From: Chondrilla cf. caribensis
Taxonomy: Eukaryota; Porifera; Demospongiae; Chondrillida; Chondrillidae
Reading direction: 5' to 3'
DNA: 37,500 nt
Assembly (NCBI GenBank): GCA_964020155.1
Contig: OZ026562.1
Span: forward strand, 4,603,580 to 4,641,079
In this document: positions 11,801-28,662 of the stretch, piece by piece
Layout of the letters: the number at the start of each line of letters is the position of its first letter
Numbering within the stretch: position 1 is the stretch's first letter
Notes under the pieces: model-generated
The model's input: only the letters and a program-made list of their open reading frames with translations
The model's database searches: none
Told to the model about the DNA's origin: nothing
Made by a program: the position numbers and the translations under genes

Positions 11801-14619
11801 ATCAATTAAGTCAATTATCAGTGCTTCCTATATCAATTAAGTCAATTATCAGTGCTTCCTATATTACTTAAACTGTCAATATCAACATGCCTTTTATGAT
11901 ACAGGATTTAGTGACTGACTTACGTAATCGCTAAACAACTCTGTCTACAAACACTCACTAGATCACTAAATTGAAACGTTTGCAGTCATTAGAAGACTGT
12001 TGTGACACCAGTGAGACTTTGAGTACCAATGATAAATTAATGATATTCATTGACAGCATGACGGTCATGTGACAGCTCACCTTCATGAACACAATACTTG
12101 CATAATGTACTTTGTCCAGTAGAGCTATCTCCTTCCCGTCCCCTCTGCCATCATAGACGTGGATGACAGGCTTTTCGGCCTCACAGCTGAGCACACACAG
12201 CACACACAGCATAAATACAGTATACAGATGTGCTCAAATAAAAACTCTACAACCATGCAACATAAGTGGTTGGCTTCAAGTACAGTGGAACTTCTCTATT
12301 AAGGACACTTTGGGACCTTCAGTTTAGTCCATATTACGGAGATTCCCTTAATTCAGAGGTCATTTAATACACTACAGTATTAGACTGGGACACATAATGA
12401 TGTCCTTATTACAGAGGTTTCCACATTTCAGAGGTTTGTAATAGTAGGGTTCCAATGTATCTAAAATGTCTTATTAATTTGGCTGTCTGTCATCCAAAAT
12501 ACCATATACTAACCTAGTCAAAAGACCTTTATATACCAGGTATAAGTTAAGTAATGATACTATAATATACACATAATATGCTAGGAACTAAACAATAATA
12601 CTATACTAAAAGAAGTCGAACACCAATTTTTATACTTTTAGTCCGAGCACACCCAGACTCACCAAGCAAGGGCGGATACACTGGCCCCGCCTCCAAACAC
12701 CCACTCACAGCACCCGGGGACGTATCCTAGCTTCACCATGCTGATCATGTCTGTAGAAAATAGCCGTTACCATAGCGACAGACTGCTTGCTTCAAGGACC
12801 AATCACATTGCCAGACAATACACTGTAACCCATAGTATTAACACTATAGTATACTAGCATTGGGCGATAAGAGAGAAATTCATCCACGATTATTGTAGCA
12901 AATAATATCACGATTATCACGATTATTGTACAATCAACTCATCATTTATCATATTATACGGTACAGATCATGGAAAAGGTAACGTTTTTGTCGGTTACCC
13001 AGTAATCAGTTAATTGTTAGCAATAACGGAATATCGGTTAGAATTTACGAAATATCTGAAGCTGGTACTGTTTCAAACACTTTTGGTACACAGGCTTGTC
13101 CTCATCTCCAGCTATGGGCAATCCCTTATCATCAGCTCTAAGGCTGAAATGGTTCCATACAGGACTCTTGGTATTCTTCTTTTTCACCAAACTTAGTTGA
13201 GCAGCCATATTTAATTAGCAAAGTCGATAATTTCGATAATCGTTCAAGGTGGTAATGAATACGATAATTTATCATTGCTGCTAATTATCACGATAAATAC
13301 GATTATCGTATTATCGCCCAACGCTACAGTATACTACATACTCTAACCTGTATGTGATATGATGTACTTCTAACCCTAACCACATGTACCTAACTCTACC
13401 CTAAGCTTAAGTACATGTGGTATGCAGTACTGCCTAATTATCATAATTAATTATCATATGATATTATTGCATAATGAAAGTTCCACAAATGACAGCGAAG
13501 ACTTTGTTACTCTTTATTCCCACAATTTCCCACTCATTGTACATGGAGTATAAAGTGAATAAACCCTCACATTAGTTGATGAAATTACCCCATCTTGTAA
13601 GATGTACGAATAAGGTATACGTATGTGTGGTATGGGTATAGTATGGGTGTGGTATGGGTGTGGTATGGGTATAGTATGGGTATAGTATGGGTGTGGTATG
13701 GGTATAGTATGGGTGTGGTATGGGTGTGGTATGGATATAGTATGGGTGTGGTATGGGTGTGGCATGGGTGTGGTATGGGTGTGGTATGGGTGTGGTATGG
13801 ATATAGTATGGGTGTGGTATGGGTGTGGCATGGGTGTGGTATGGGTGTGGTATGGGTATAGTATGGATATAGTATGGTTATAGGTTATACACCTTTCCCT
13901 GACAACTCACAGATGAATTATTCTATCAAATGCCTCTATTGACAACTGCTACATCATGTTATCGAGTGTCTGAATGTACGTAGATCTCGGATTTACATAT
14001 CCATTAACTGGTGCCACATGCACACAACATGCATCCTTAAACTCACCGAAGTTAACGACATCGAACACTTTTATCGCTTTGTCGTTTGAAATGGTGCACA
14101 TTAGAAGTCCATCAGAACTCGTTGCCATGTCAACCACTCTTTCGAGATGAGCTCTGAAGTGCTTCACGAACTCAATGCCTTCTTCTTGTTTCTTCCAGAA
14201 CTTGACATGACCATCGTAGCTTGCAGTTATGAGGAAATCACTACAGCAGAGGAACCACCACGTCAGACATCAGACTACATAAGATCCCCCCCCCAGATCC
14301 AGACCTCCATCGTGATTAGCTAGTACACATGTAGCGTTTTTGATAACACACGGGTGTCTTTACCTCGCGAGTTTCACGTGACTCAATACATCCCTATGCA
14401 TGAAGCTCTTCTCGTACATTGCAGCCGAAGGGAGCCTCTCCAAATATAACTTCTCATGTGGCAGCGCTGCGATATCGTGAAATATGGAAAGCATACCAAA
14501 CCACTTTAATATGACAGACGGTTCAACCTACTCTTTCGCTTCTTCTTCATCGGAGGTTCGTCTTCGGTTTGTGGTAGATAATCGAGTGGTAAAGGACCAA
14601 CCACGTCTTCGGCGGCCAT
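6550..14619 (-). CDS. PPWD1: PPWD1: WD40-repeat cyclophilin (peptidyl-prolyl isomerase)
   Basis: Nuclear WD40-cyclophilin of the spliceosome; the C-terminal domain isomerises X-Pro bonds. Fifteen exons, all in phase: 14619-14532, 14466-14364, 14240-14047, 12750-12663, 12186-12081, 11263-11045, 10851-10771, 9338-9245, 9136-9083, 8998-8880, 8629-8505, 8161-8012, 7707-7595, 7526-7375, 6696-6550; about 610 aa (human about 646). The N-terminus [15 protein letters not shown] is followed by a lysine-rich KKKRK and [18 protein letters not shown]40 repeats follow ([44 protein letters not shown]), then the linker [13 protein letters not shown]. The cyclophilin domain (about 455-610) keeps the catalytic and binding set: HR in [30 protein letters not shown], and [12 protein letters not shown]. 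It looks intact. Introns carry many minisatellites and one hAT-like element. It is a tandem neighbour of TOPORS, 194 bp apart. Confidence 0.96.
6880..7305. repeat. Minisatellite, unit 31 bp, about 13-14 copies (PPWD1 intron 14)
   Basis: Unit GTTGGATTATCAAGGTCCTA followed by CTGTCAAAAGT, with variants CTGTTGAGAGT and CTGTTGAAAGT. Alternation of these two variants in neighbouring units suggests higher-order duplication. It fills most of the intron between exons 14 and 15 (6697-7374). Confidence 0.95.
7802..8011. repeat. CA-rich simple sequence (PPWD1 intron 12)
   Basis: Imperfect CA repeats with ATGCAC and GCGC interruptions. They run right up to the exon 12 donor, which reads GTGTGTGTGG on the sense strand, so the 5' splice site itself lies in a GT repeat. 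Confidence 0.9.
8311..8504. repeat. Minisatellite of 5' splice-site copies, unit 25 bp, about 7 copies (PPWD1 intron 11)
   Basis: On the sense (minus) strand the unit is GTGGGCGGGATGAG plus TGGTGTGAGAG. The real exon 11 donor is CAAGAG then GTGGGCGGGAG at 8505/8504, and the array starts at that junction. Each unit repeats GAGAG followed by GTGGGCGGG, and two units have GTAGGCGGG instead. Confidence 0.9.
8680..8760. repeat. (GT)n microsatellite (PPWD1 intron 10)
   Basis: About 40 GT units. With the (CA)n at 8813-8868 it forms an inverted pair around a 50-bp spacer, inside the 250-bp intron between exons 10 and 11. Confidence 0.97.
8813..8868. repeat. (CA)n microsatellite (PPWD1 intron 10)
   Basis: About 28 CA units, 11 bp from the exon 10 donor. 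It is complementary to the (GT)n at 8680-8760. Confidence 0.97.
9395..10615. repeat. Large minisatellite/satellite, 27-28 bp units, about 44 copies (PPWD1 intron 7)
   Basis: Unit GTACACATTGTACAAGTGAA plus CCTATCCC (28 bp), with a 27-bp variant that has CACTGAA in place of CAAGTGAA or CACGTGAA. Each unit contains GTACA and TGTAC as a short inverted repeat. Copies are highly homogeneous, and runs of the 27-bp form alternate with 28-bp runs. The array occupies most of the 1.43-kb intron between exons 7 and 8. No unique spacers separate the copies. Confidence 0.97.
10660..10762. repeat. Short minisatellite ACACCCACCAGACACAGGAG (PPWD1 intron 7)
   Basis: About four to five copies of a roughly 22-bp unit (GACACACCCACCARACACAG) ending 9 bp short of the exon 7 donor. 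Confidence 0.8.
11674..11865. repeat. Minisatellite, unit 31 bp, about 6 copies (PPWD1 intron 5)
   Basis: Unit ATCAATTAAGTCAATTATCA followed by GTGCTTCCTAT, with a GTGTTTCCTAT variant. It lies in the intron 11264-12080. The rest of that intron holds no recognisable element. Confidence 0.92.
12283..12457. mobile_element. MITE-like element with TA flanks (PPWD1 intron 4)
   Basis: Flanked by TA on both sides. The left end CAGTGGAACTTCTCTATTA and the inverted right end CATTGGAACCCTACTATTA match over most of 19 bp. The CAGTGGAAC-type ends and TA target resemble pogo/Tc1-mariner non-autonomous elements (inference). No coding capacity. Confidence 0.65.
12855..13326. mobile_element. hAT-like non-autonomous element, 472 bp (PPWD1 intron 3)
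   Basis: Ends TAGCATTGGGCGATAA and TTATCGCCCAACGCTA are inverted repeats with one mismatch in 16. The flanking 8-mers TAGTATAC and CAGTATAC match 7 of 8, as expected for a hAT target-site duplication. The interior carries repeated ATTATCACGATTAT motifs and no transposase. A Tc1-type TA-duplication reading is also possible. Confidence 0.7.
13625..13880. repeat. Simple tandem repeat GTATGGGTGTG / GTATGGGTATA (PPWD1 intron 3)
   Basis: About 24 copies of a 10-11 bp unit, GTATGGGTGTG interspersed with GTATGGGTATA and GTATGGATATA. It creates long shadow ORFs in several frames. Confidence 0.93.
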
Positions 14620-14813
14620 TTTATTCCTACATTATGCAATACCTACCTTAGCTTGCGCAACTACAATCCTCAACTATTGTTAATTTTATTACGCGCGAGA
14701 GTCTGATATGCCGGACAGTCACAAATGAACCAATAGGTGAACCCATAGGTTACCTATGGTTACCCAATGAATTGACCTCACTTTATCTTCAGTAATCATC
14801 ATCTACTAGGTAA

Positions 14814-15880
14814 TTACATAATATCTCCTTGTTTGAAACACTCTTCCTCATAATTCAACGAATTCTTTAAATATTCCACCTTTTCCTTTTGGAGCAACTT
14901 CTTCAGTAGTTCTTTCTTGTCCTTCTTAATTTGCTCAGACAATGTCTCTAGCTCATTCTCCAAAGCTCTCTCTTCTTTCAAGTGACAGTGGAGAGGCTCA
15001 CATGAACCTTGAACCTTGTCCTTGTGTGATGCTGCAATGGATGAGCTGGAACTATTCCAGTGAGACCATCTCTGGTCAGGATGAACAGAGTGGTCACGTC
15101 CACGTGATTCTTCTAAGACAAGAGAATTTCCTCTGCAATTATGCCTATCAGAAAACTGTGTCTTATGAGACGGATGATGTCTGGTGGAGTAGTAGTTATG
15201 TCTGGTGGGGGAGTCATTACGTCTGGTGGGAGAGTAATCACGTCTAGTGGGAGAGTAATCACGTCTGGTGGGGGAGTAATCACGTCTGGTGGGGGAGTAA
15301 TTACGTCTGGTTGAAGAGTAATCATGTCTGGTGGGAGAGTAATCGTGTCTGGTGGGAGAGCAATCACGTCTGGTGGGAGAGTAATCACGTCTAGTGGGAG
15401 AGTAATTATGTCTGGTGGGAGAGTAATAATGTCTGGTGGGAGAATAATCACGTCTGGTGGGACGATATTTTCCCTTTCCTTTTGAATATCTTCTCTCGAT
15501 ATCACCATGGCGATAGTCCGACCTTGATCCTCGGTGTTTGTGTTTGGATCGTGAATAAGATTTGCCAGAAGACTGTCCATGTGAGTTGTGCTGGGAAGAG
15601 CCAGTGCTAATGTTCTTGTTAACACCCCTGTGCTCAAGGCTAGTGGAAGGCAGATCAGATTGGACCTTGGATTCTTCGTTCATTTCAGAACAGCGGCCAG
15701 TTGGAGGTGTACGGGCATTCCCTTCTTCTAGAGGACACGTCCTTGAATCATCGGGTGATATCAGATTGATGGGGGAGCTGGGATTGTCAACATGTGGAGT
15801 CATCTTGGAAACGGTAGCCGGAGGTACGTCCCATGTTGAACTACCTTTAAACAAAAAACAAGTCTTGGTAAACATGACAA

Positions 15881-15948
<68 letters not shown>

Positions 15949-16611
15949 CAGGCTCAGTGCATACCTTGTACTGGTTCCTCATCATCACGGGGGTCCAGCA
16001 CAGGCCAGATCCCTTCCAGACTGTCCATATTCGATGCTCCACTGCTGGGTCCTGGAGGGGGTGACATCAGAATACATACAGTACAACACATACTCTCCAT
16101 CTCGCACACCAAATACTACTCATCAAAACAGTAGAAACTTGTTAAGACAAACTGTGAGAGACAAATAAGATCAGTTTTTGCTTTCAGATGTTTTTCTCAT
16201 TAGGATACAGTACTACAGGATTCCAAACAAAACTTGAACATTAGTCAAACAGTACTTTGTGTCTGTCTCAATGGATTTCAACTGCATTGAAGCTGGTGTA
16301 TTGCCAAAAGCAAGTCCAGGTCTCTGTTGAGATGCCTGGCTACACAAGACCGGATTTACAAATGGAGTAGGTGTGAGTGTGCAACAAACCTGGCCTGTCC
16401 TCCTCCACCACTGTCCCCTGGGGCTGACGTGGTTGATGGGTGAAGTCGTAGCTACACTTATCATCATAAGCTATCATGTCGTAAGGAGACTTGGCAAATG
16501 ATATGAACTCGTGAAGAAAATGGTCAGTTTTCTTGTGAAGGAATGGAGACAGGTGAGTGGCAAATTCTCTACTTTCTAGTTCTACCCTAAGGGTGAGGAG
16601 GGTATGTGTGT

Positions 16612-16647
<36 letters not shown>

Positions 16648-17075
16648 CGTGTGTGTGTGCGTGCGTGTGTGTGCGTGTGTGTGCGCGCGCGCGCATGTGT
16701 GTGTGTGTGTGCGTGTGTGCATGTGTGTGTGACACTGTCTGTGTCTGTCTGTCTGTGTGTATGTGTATGTGTTGTGAATAAAAGGCATGCTGGAGGTAAT
16801 AGCATGCATGCATGTGAATGTTTACATGAGCGATTGTTGATGTAGATGCACACAAGCTGGTGCGTCCATGTGAGATAAGACTTCACTCACTTGTCAACAA
16901 GGGACAGAACTAACTGAACCATAAAATCAGAGTGCTTCTTGCCAACTAGCACGTTGAACTCTCTGATCAGCCATGGTATGAGCCGATGGCTACTCGCTGG
17001 GTTCTTCTTGAAGAATTGAACAGCTTAAAAAGAAACAAAGCTTGTATATATGTATGAGGCATGTACCTGTGTATG

Positions 17076-17151
<76 letters not shown>

Positions 17152-18510
17152 TATATTCCTTATTCTGATCCTGCCCCCTTCGGGAGGCAAGGGTTTCACC
17201 CACAGTCCAACTGAATAGACAACTCTACACAGATTTAATGGGAATAATAGTATAGTGAATATATAGTGAATCTTGTGCAGCACCTCCAATGAGTTGCTAC
17301 CATAGGTGTGTATGTGTGCGTGTGAACAGTTGTACTTGGTATGGTTATTAAACTTGAACACGAGCCAAATAGCAAAACCTAACCTTCTCCTCTGCTCAGC
17401 AGCGGCCACTCGGTTCTTCTGAGCGCGTCTCTTGTAAGCCGGCTGTCCGGGAACAACGGATGATCGGTACCAGAATCTTCTGGCTTCATGTAGACTCACT
17501 TCAGCTACTTCCTTGCTCTTAGCAGTCACTTCATACTGTACAGGTATACAGAGATAATAGCATGATGGTAAGGCAGTGTGAGCAGAGGAGAGTGGAGGAG
17601 TGGAGGTGAGTGGAGAGAGTGGAGGAGAGTGGAGTGGAGGTGTGAGAGTGGAGGAGAGTGGAATGGAGGTGAGGGGTGTGAGTGGAGGGAGTGGAGGGGA
17701 GTGGAGGGGATTGGAGAGTGGAGGAGAGTGGAGGAGAGCGGAGTGAAGGTGAGGGGTGTGAGCAGAAGTGGAGTAGATGTGAAGGGTGTGAGCAGAGAAG
17801 AGTGGAAGTGAGAGTTGTGAGTGGAGGAGAGTGGAGGCGAGGGGTGTGAGTGGAGGAGAGTGGAGGAGAATAGAGGGGGGTATAGGGTACTGAAGGTGAG
17901 GGGGGAGAATGGAGTGATAGTGAGCAGCAGTGGATAGTGAGGGAAGTGAGTACAAACACACAAAAGCGACTATGGTTTCTGTATATCATGAAAAACATGT
18001 CTATGCGTGTCTATGCATGTAGATTGTCTATACATGCACACTTACAACATCATAGTGGTCATTGGCCTTTATGTCATGGATTATCTTATTGAAGTGTGTC
18101 TTGCAAAGTGGACAGCTCGTGGAGACCTCAGACCATTGAAGAACGCAAGAAAAACAGAAAGAATCTAACAATGCAAGTCAAGGACAGGGTTCCCAACACA
18201 GATCATGTGACAGTCACAGGACACAGATCATGTGACAAACACAGCTTAACTCTTTGAGAAATGCTATGAGTTAAAGTCAGTTTGAGTGCTTCACAAGAGA
18301 TACGGATACAGTGTATGTGGGCTACGTACTGCGAGTACATACATAAAGGAGATATAACATTGAATGGACTAGCTAGCGATGGTTTAATTGTGGGGTATGG
18401 ATACGAAAGCAAGGATCCGTAAAAGACCGGTCAGTGAAGGACTCCAGACAGATAGGACAACGCGGTTCGTTGCTGGGGAGATCCGTTTCGGGAGATTCAG
18501 CGTGCGCCGT
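14814..18510 (-). CDS. TOPORS: TOPORS-like RING E3 ubiquitin/SUMO ligase with RS-type heptad domain
   Basis: Nuclear RING ligase of the topoisomerase-I-binding Arg/Ser-rich family. Eight exons in phase: 18510(?)-18405, 18164-18046, 17535-17384, 17224-17151, 17023-16891, 16586-16390, 16051-15965, 15844-14814; about 632 codons. The RING (about 18-58) reads CPICLESF, then C-F-H, FCFSC and CPLCKTHF (C3HC4). The conserved TOPORS core follows: [45 protein letters not shown], and [20 protein letters not shown]. The C-terminal exon is Ser/Arg-rich, with 14 heptads of YSPTRRD type (about 416-515) and a Lys/Glu/Leu coiled coil near the end. No ATG opens the first exon: the frame runs from a stop at 18511-18513 through ACG GCG CAC. 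Initiation at that ACG, an unseen upstream exon joined at the CCCCAG before 18472, or a sequence error are all possible. Confidence 0.9.
15170..15465 (-). repeat. Coding 21-bp repeat encoding YSPTRRD heptads in TOPORS
   Basis: Fourteen consecutive 21-bp units on the minus strand encode [28 protein letters not shown] and similar. Positions S, T and R are near-invariant. The opposite strand is also open here, but only as a shadow. Confidence 0.93.
15881..15949. repeat. (CA)n microsatellite (TOPORS intron 7)
   Basis: About 34 CA units filling most of the 120-bp intron between exons 7 and 8. On the sense strand the intron therefore reads (GT)n shortly after its GTATGC donor. Confidence 0.97.
16129..16255. 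mobile_element. Degenerate MITE copy (TOPORS intron 6)
   Basis: Starts CAGTAGAAACTTGTTAAGAC, closely matching both ends of the element at 28025-28209, and shares its interior (ACAAATAAGATCAGTTTTTG against ACAAATTAGTTCTTG, then AGATGTTTTTCTCATTAGGA). The right inverted end and TA flanks are no longer clear. Confidence 0.55.
16605..16765. repeat. (GT)n-rich simple sequence (TOPORS intron 5)
   Basis: Imperfect GT array with GCGC and GTCT interruptions, in the intron between exons 5 and 6 (16587-16890). Confidence 0.93.
17080..17150. repeat. (CA)n microsatellite (TOPORS intron 4)
   Basis: Pure CA array. On the sense strand the exon 4 donor GTATGTGTG leads directly into the GT repeat. Confidence 0.96.
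17575..17930. repeat. Purine-strand GGAG/GTGGA-rich minisatellite (TOPORS intron 2)
   Basis: Imperfect tandem repeats around GAGTGGAGGAGAGTGGAG on the plus strand, pyrimidine-rich on the sense strand, upstream of the exon 3 acceptor at 17536. It is a homopurine-homopyrimidine mirror-type tract of about 350 bp. Confidence 0.88.
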
Positions 18511-18632
18511 TTATAAAATACTTTTCCAATGTGAGTTGGTAATTCTGAATCTGAAATGGGACCCATTAACCCTTGGCCATCCGGCCGGGTTGCGGTTTAT
18601 GATCGAATGAGTTTATCACCAGAATCGCAACA
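18511..18632. promoter_or_regulatory. Putative bidirectional promoter, TOPORS / SRD5A
   Basis: Only about 122 bp separate the first TOPORS codon and the SRD5A ATG on opposite strands, so both transcription starts must lie in or overlap this stretch or the adjoining leaders. It contains a GC-rich CCGGCCGG block at about 18580. The role is inferred from geometry alone. Confidence 0.5.
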
Positions 18633-19601
18633 ATGGGGAACGTTAACCTACCTCCTTCAACAACGGCCCAGTGTGTGAACCTACAACAAAGTGGGCCTCT
18701 CAGTATCACACAGGGAATACCTTACAGGTTGGCATCTTATGGGGGGAATTCGACGTACAGTATGGGCCCAGCGATGCTCGAAGAAGCTAGATTCTGGATA
18801 CACTGGGCTTTGGTGATACTCGGGTTCATATTCGCCTTCGTGACATTCTTCTTTCAACTCAAGAGACCCGCCCGATACGGCCGCCACGACAGGGGAACTG
18901 GCAAACTTTATGTCCCTCAACTTATAGCAGCTATAGCTACGGAGCTCATCCCCGGAGTGATCTTTTTCACGATATTGTATTTCGCTCAAGGACGAAATTA
19001 CTCTCAGCCTGCAAACGTGGTATTCTACTGTCTGTTCACCATCCACTACATACACAGAGGCTTAATCTATCCATTCTACGCGCTGTGTGGTCGATATTGT
19101 TCGGGGAAAATGGCTCTTTTTTATCCCTTGGTGACGTTTGTGGCCAATCTCCTCTATCACTACATCAACGCGGATTTCATTGGTACAGCGTGTTATCTCC
19201 CCGGTTACTACTACGACCCTCGCTTTATCATTGGTGTTGTACTGTTTGTACTCGGTTTTGTGATCAATGTGTCTCACGATGTGTACATCAGTATACTGCG
19301 TTTCTGGAAGAACAGGCAAGGAGAAGAAGACTCGAAGGATGCAGTCACAGGAGATAATGAACGGCTGTACTACCTTCCACAGTGTTGTCTGTACAAGATT
19401 GTTATGAACCCAAACTATGTTGGAGAGGGATTGGAGTGGCTTGGATGGACCATCGCAACATGGTCCCTGTCCGGTTTGGTGTGGTGGATGTTTGTCATGG
19501 CTACCTTTATCCCTCGCTCTCGTCACAACCTAAAATGGTACAAGAGACACTTTGACGACTTCCCAAAGTATCGCAAAGGACTCATTCCCTTAATATATTA
19601 A
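18633..19601 (+). CDS. SRD5A: 3-oxo-5-alpha-steroid 4-dehydrogenase (SRD5A1/2 type), intronless
   Basis: Membrane NADPH-dependent reductase of delta-4 3-oxosteroids. A single 322-codon ORF. An N-terminal extension of about 50 residues precedes the first helix. Several membrane helices follow (HWALVILGFIFAFVTFFF, then the region around ELIPGVIFFTILYFA). The family signature in the C-terminal half includes HYIHRGLIYP, DPRFIIGVVLFVLGFVIN, PNYVGEGLEWLGWTIATWS, and the terminus WYKRHFDDFPKYRKGLIPLIY, close to the YLxxFexYPKxRKxLIPFxF end of vertebrate enzymes. Vertebrate SRD5A1/2 are about 255-260 aa with several introns, so this copy is longer and intronless. It is divergent with TOPORS and convergent with PRMT3. 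Substrate choice cannot be read from the sequence. Confidence 0.92.
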   Translation: MGNVNLPPSTTAQCVNLQQSGPLSITQGIPYRLASYGGNSTYSMGPAMLEEARFWIHWALVILGFIFAFVTFFFQLKRPARYGRHDRGTGKLYVPQLIAAIATELIPGVIFFTILYFAQGRNYSQPANVVFYCLFTIHYIHRGLIYPFYALCGRYCSGKMALFYPLVTFVANLLYHYINADFIGTACYLPGYYYDPRFIIGVVLFVLGFVINVSHDVYISILRFWKNRQGEEDSKDAVTGDNERLYYLPQCCLYKIVMNPNYVGEGLEWLGWTIATWSLSGLVWWMFVMATFIPRSRHNLKWYKRHFDDFPKYRKGLIPLIY

Positions 19602-20470
19602 ACACCCATTCTTCCTTTAATAGCCACTGTCCAGTGAATGTATATGAAATACCTTTCTCCATACATAATTTTAAACTAGCCACAAAGTATTAATTTTGCA
19701 TAAATTTGTAACAATCCACAATATTTTGTGATAGACACAATGCTTGTATAGTGGAATCCACACAGCTGTAGTATTCGTACTATAATGTTTTGTAAATATA
19801 TTTGCCTGATACTGATTTCTGAGTAGAAATTAATGTTGTAGTTTGGTAATTATATGTGACAAGTGAGTTCTATTCATGAATGATGTCTGCACGTGTAATC
19901 CATTGAAAATATCATACTATTTGCATAATAATTTCATGTTATATGTATAATGAAGTAACTGATCAATTTCTTTACATGCAATCGCATCTTGGTGAATATG
20001 GAGGCTGCAGACTTGCAGCAAGTGCTGTTTTGTAGGTCTTTCCTCTTTACATTCTCTGAGAAATTGGCTTGAAATTATCATATATCGTTTGAAGCACACA
20101 TGTACACAATGTGGTTATATGCAACTGTTATCCCTAGTGGCAGCCATTTTCCCACCCAAATTTTCAAACTTTGACATATTATGTTAGAGTTAAGAAAAAC
20201 TCATGCGGCTGCCACCCCCACCCCCCCCTCACCACTCGAATTACTTAGGTGTCTCTTTAAGGTGTATCTTGAGTGTACTAATGTGTTTATGTGCAGAAAT
20301 TGCATGTGGCAGACTCAAACAACTTTTCAGATAAGCAACTGGTTATTACTGGTTCATTATTCCAACATATTTTTAACAATAAACAAAAATGTACACACTA
20401 AACAACCTTATTTACGTTACATGTATTAGTCAATATATAATGTGGAGTGTCTGGATGGAATGAGATAAGA
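19602..20470. other. Convergent 3' intergenic region SRD5A / PRMT3
   Basis: AT-rich, with no coding signal. On the plus strand an AATAAA occurs near 20376 in CAATAAACAAAAATG, a candidate poly(A) signal if the SRD5A 3' UTR is long. A C-rich run CACCCCCACCCCCCCCTC lies near 20214. No RNA gene or mobile element is recognised. Confidence 0.5.
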
Positions 20471-24711
<4,241 letters not shown>

Positions 24712-25007
24712 TTTAACCTCGCGAGCTGGGCACGTGACCATGACGTAATACCTTCAACCGCGTATACAGATTGGTAAAAACAAACTCGAAGCAATTATTA
24801 TTTTTATATAGCAAATTGCACGTTTAATGATCAACATCATCTTAAACCTATACTGAGTACAGTCCACACATAAAGTTACAAATATACACATACATACAGT
24901 AAACATATAGAGAAAGGGACACTTAGAAATTGACGGGGTGAAACAATACATGAAGAAGACTATGACAATATACAAAGATAAGAGTTATATGTGGTCTTCC
25001 TGTATGT
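24712..25007. other. Intergenic region between RAVER stop and PRMT3 start (tandem, minus strand)
   Basis: It must contain the RAVER 3' UTR and the PRMT3 promoter. It is AT-rich. No canonical AATAAA is evident on the minus strand; an ATTAAA occurs near 24830. Nothing else is seen. Confidence 0.45.
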
Positions 25008-28555
<3,548 letters not shown>

Positions 28556-28662
28556 GGTCTCTATGTCTATGATCGCACGATCGTCCCAAGTTCGAAAATG
28601 GCGCTAGTTGTTGCCATGGAGATGATTATCAGCTAATTAGGGGGGAAATCCCGGTGTGAAAC
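28556..28662. promoter_or_regulatory. Putative bidirectional promoter, RAVER / MAIP1-like
   Basis: The two start codons are 107 bp apart on opposite strands. The stretch contains GAAAATGGCGC, and the plus-strand start sits in AACATGGCGGC, both close to the AANATGGCGGC motif bound by YY1-type factors at animal transcription starts. The function is inferred. Confidence 0.55.

Noticed and set aside
15113..15637. 174-codon minus-strand ORF of Pro-Pro-Asp-Val-Ile repeats
   Set aside because: Alternative frame of the TOPORS heptad repeat.
17526..17998. Ser/His/Pro-rich ORFs in TOPORS intron 2
   Set aside because: Translation of a pyrimidine-rich minisatellite; exons 2 and 3 join across it in phase.
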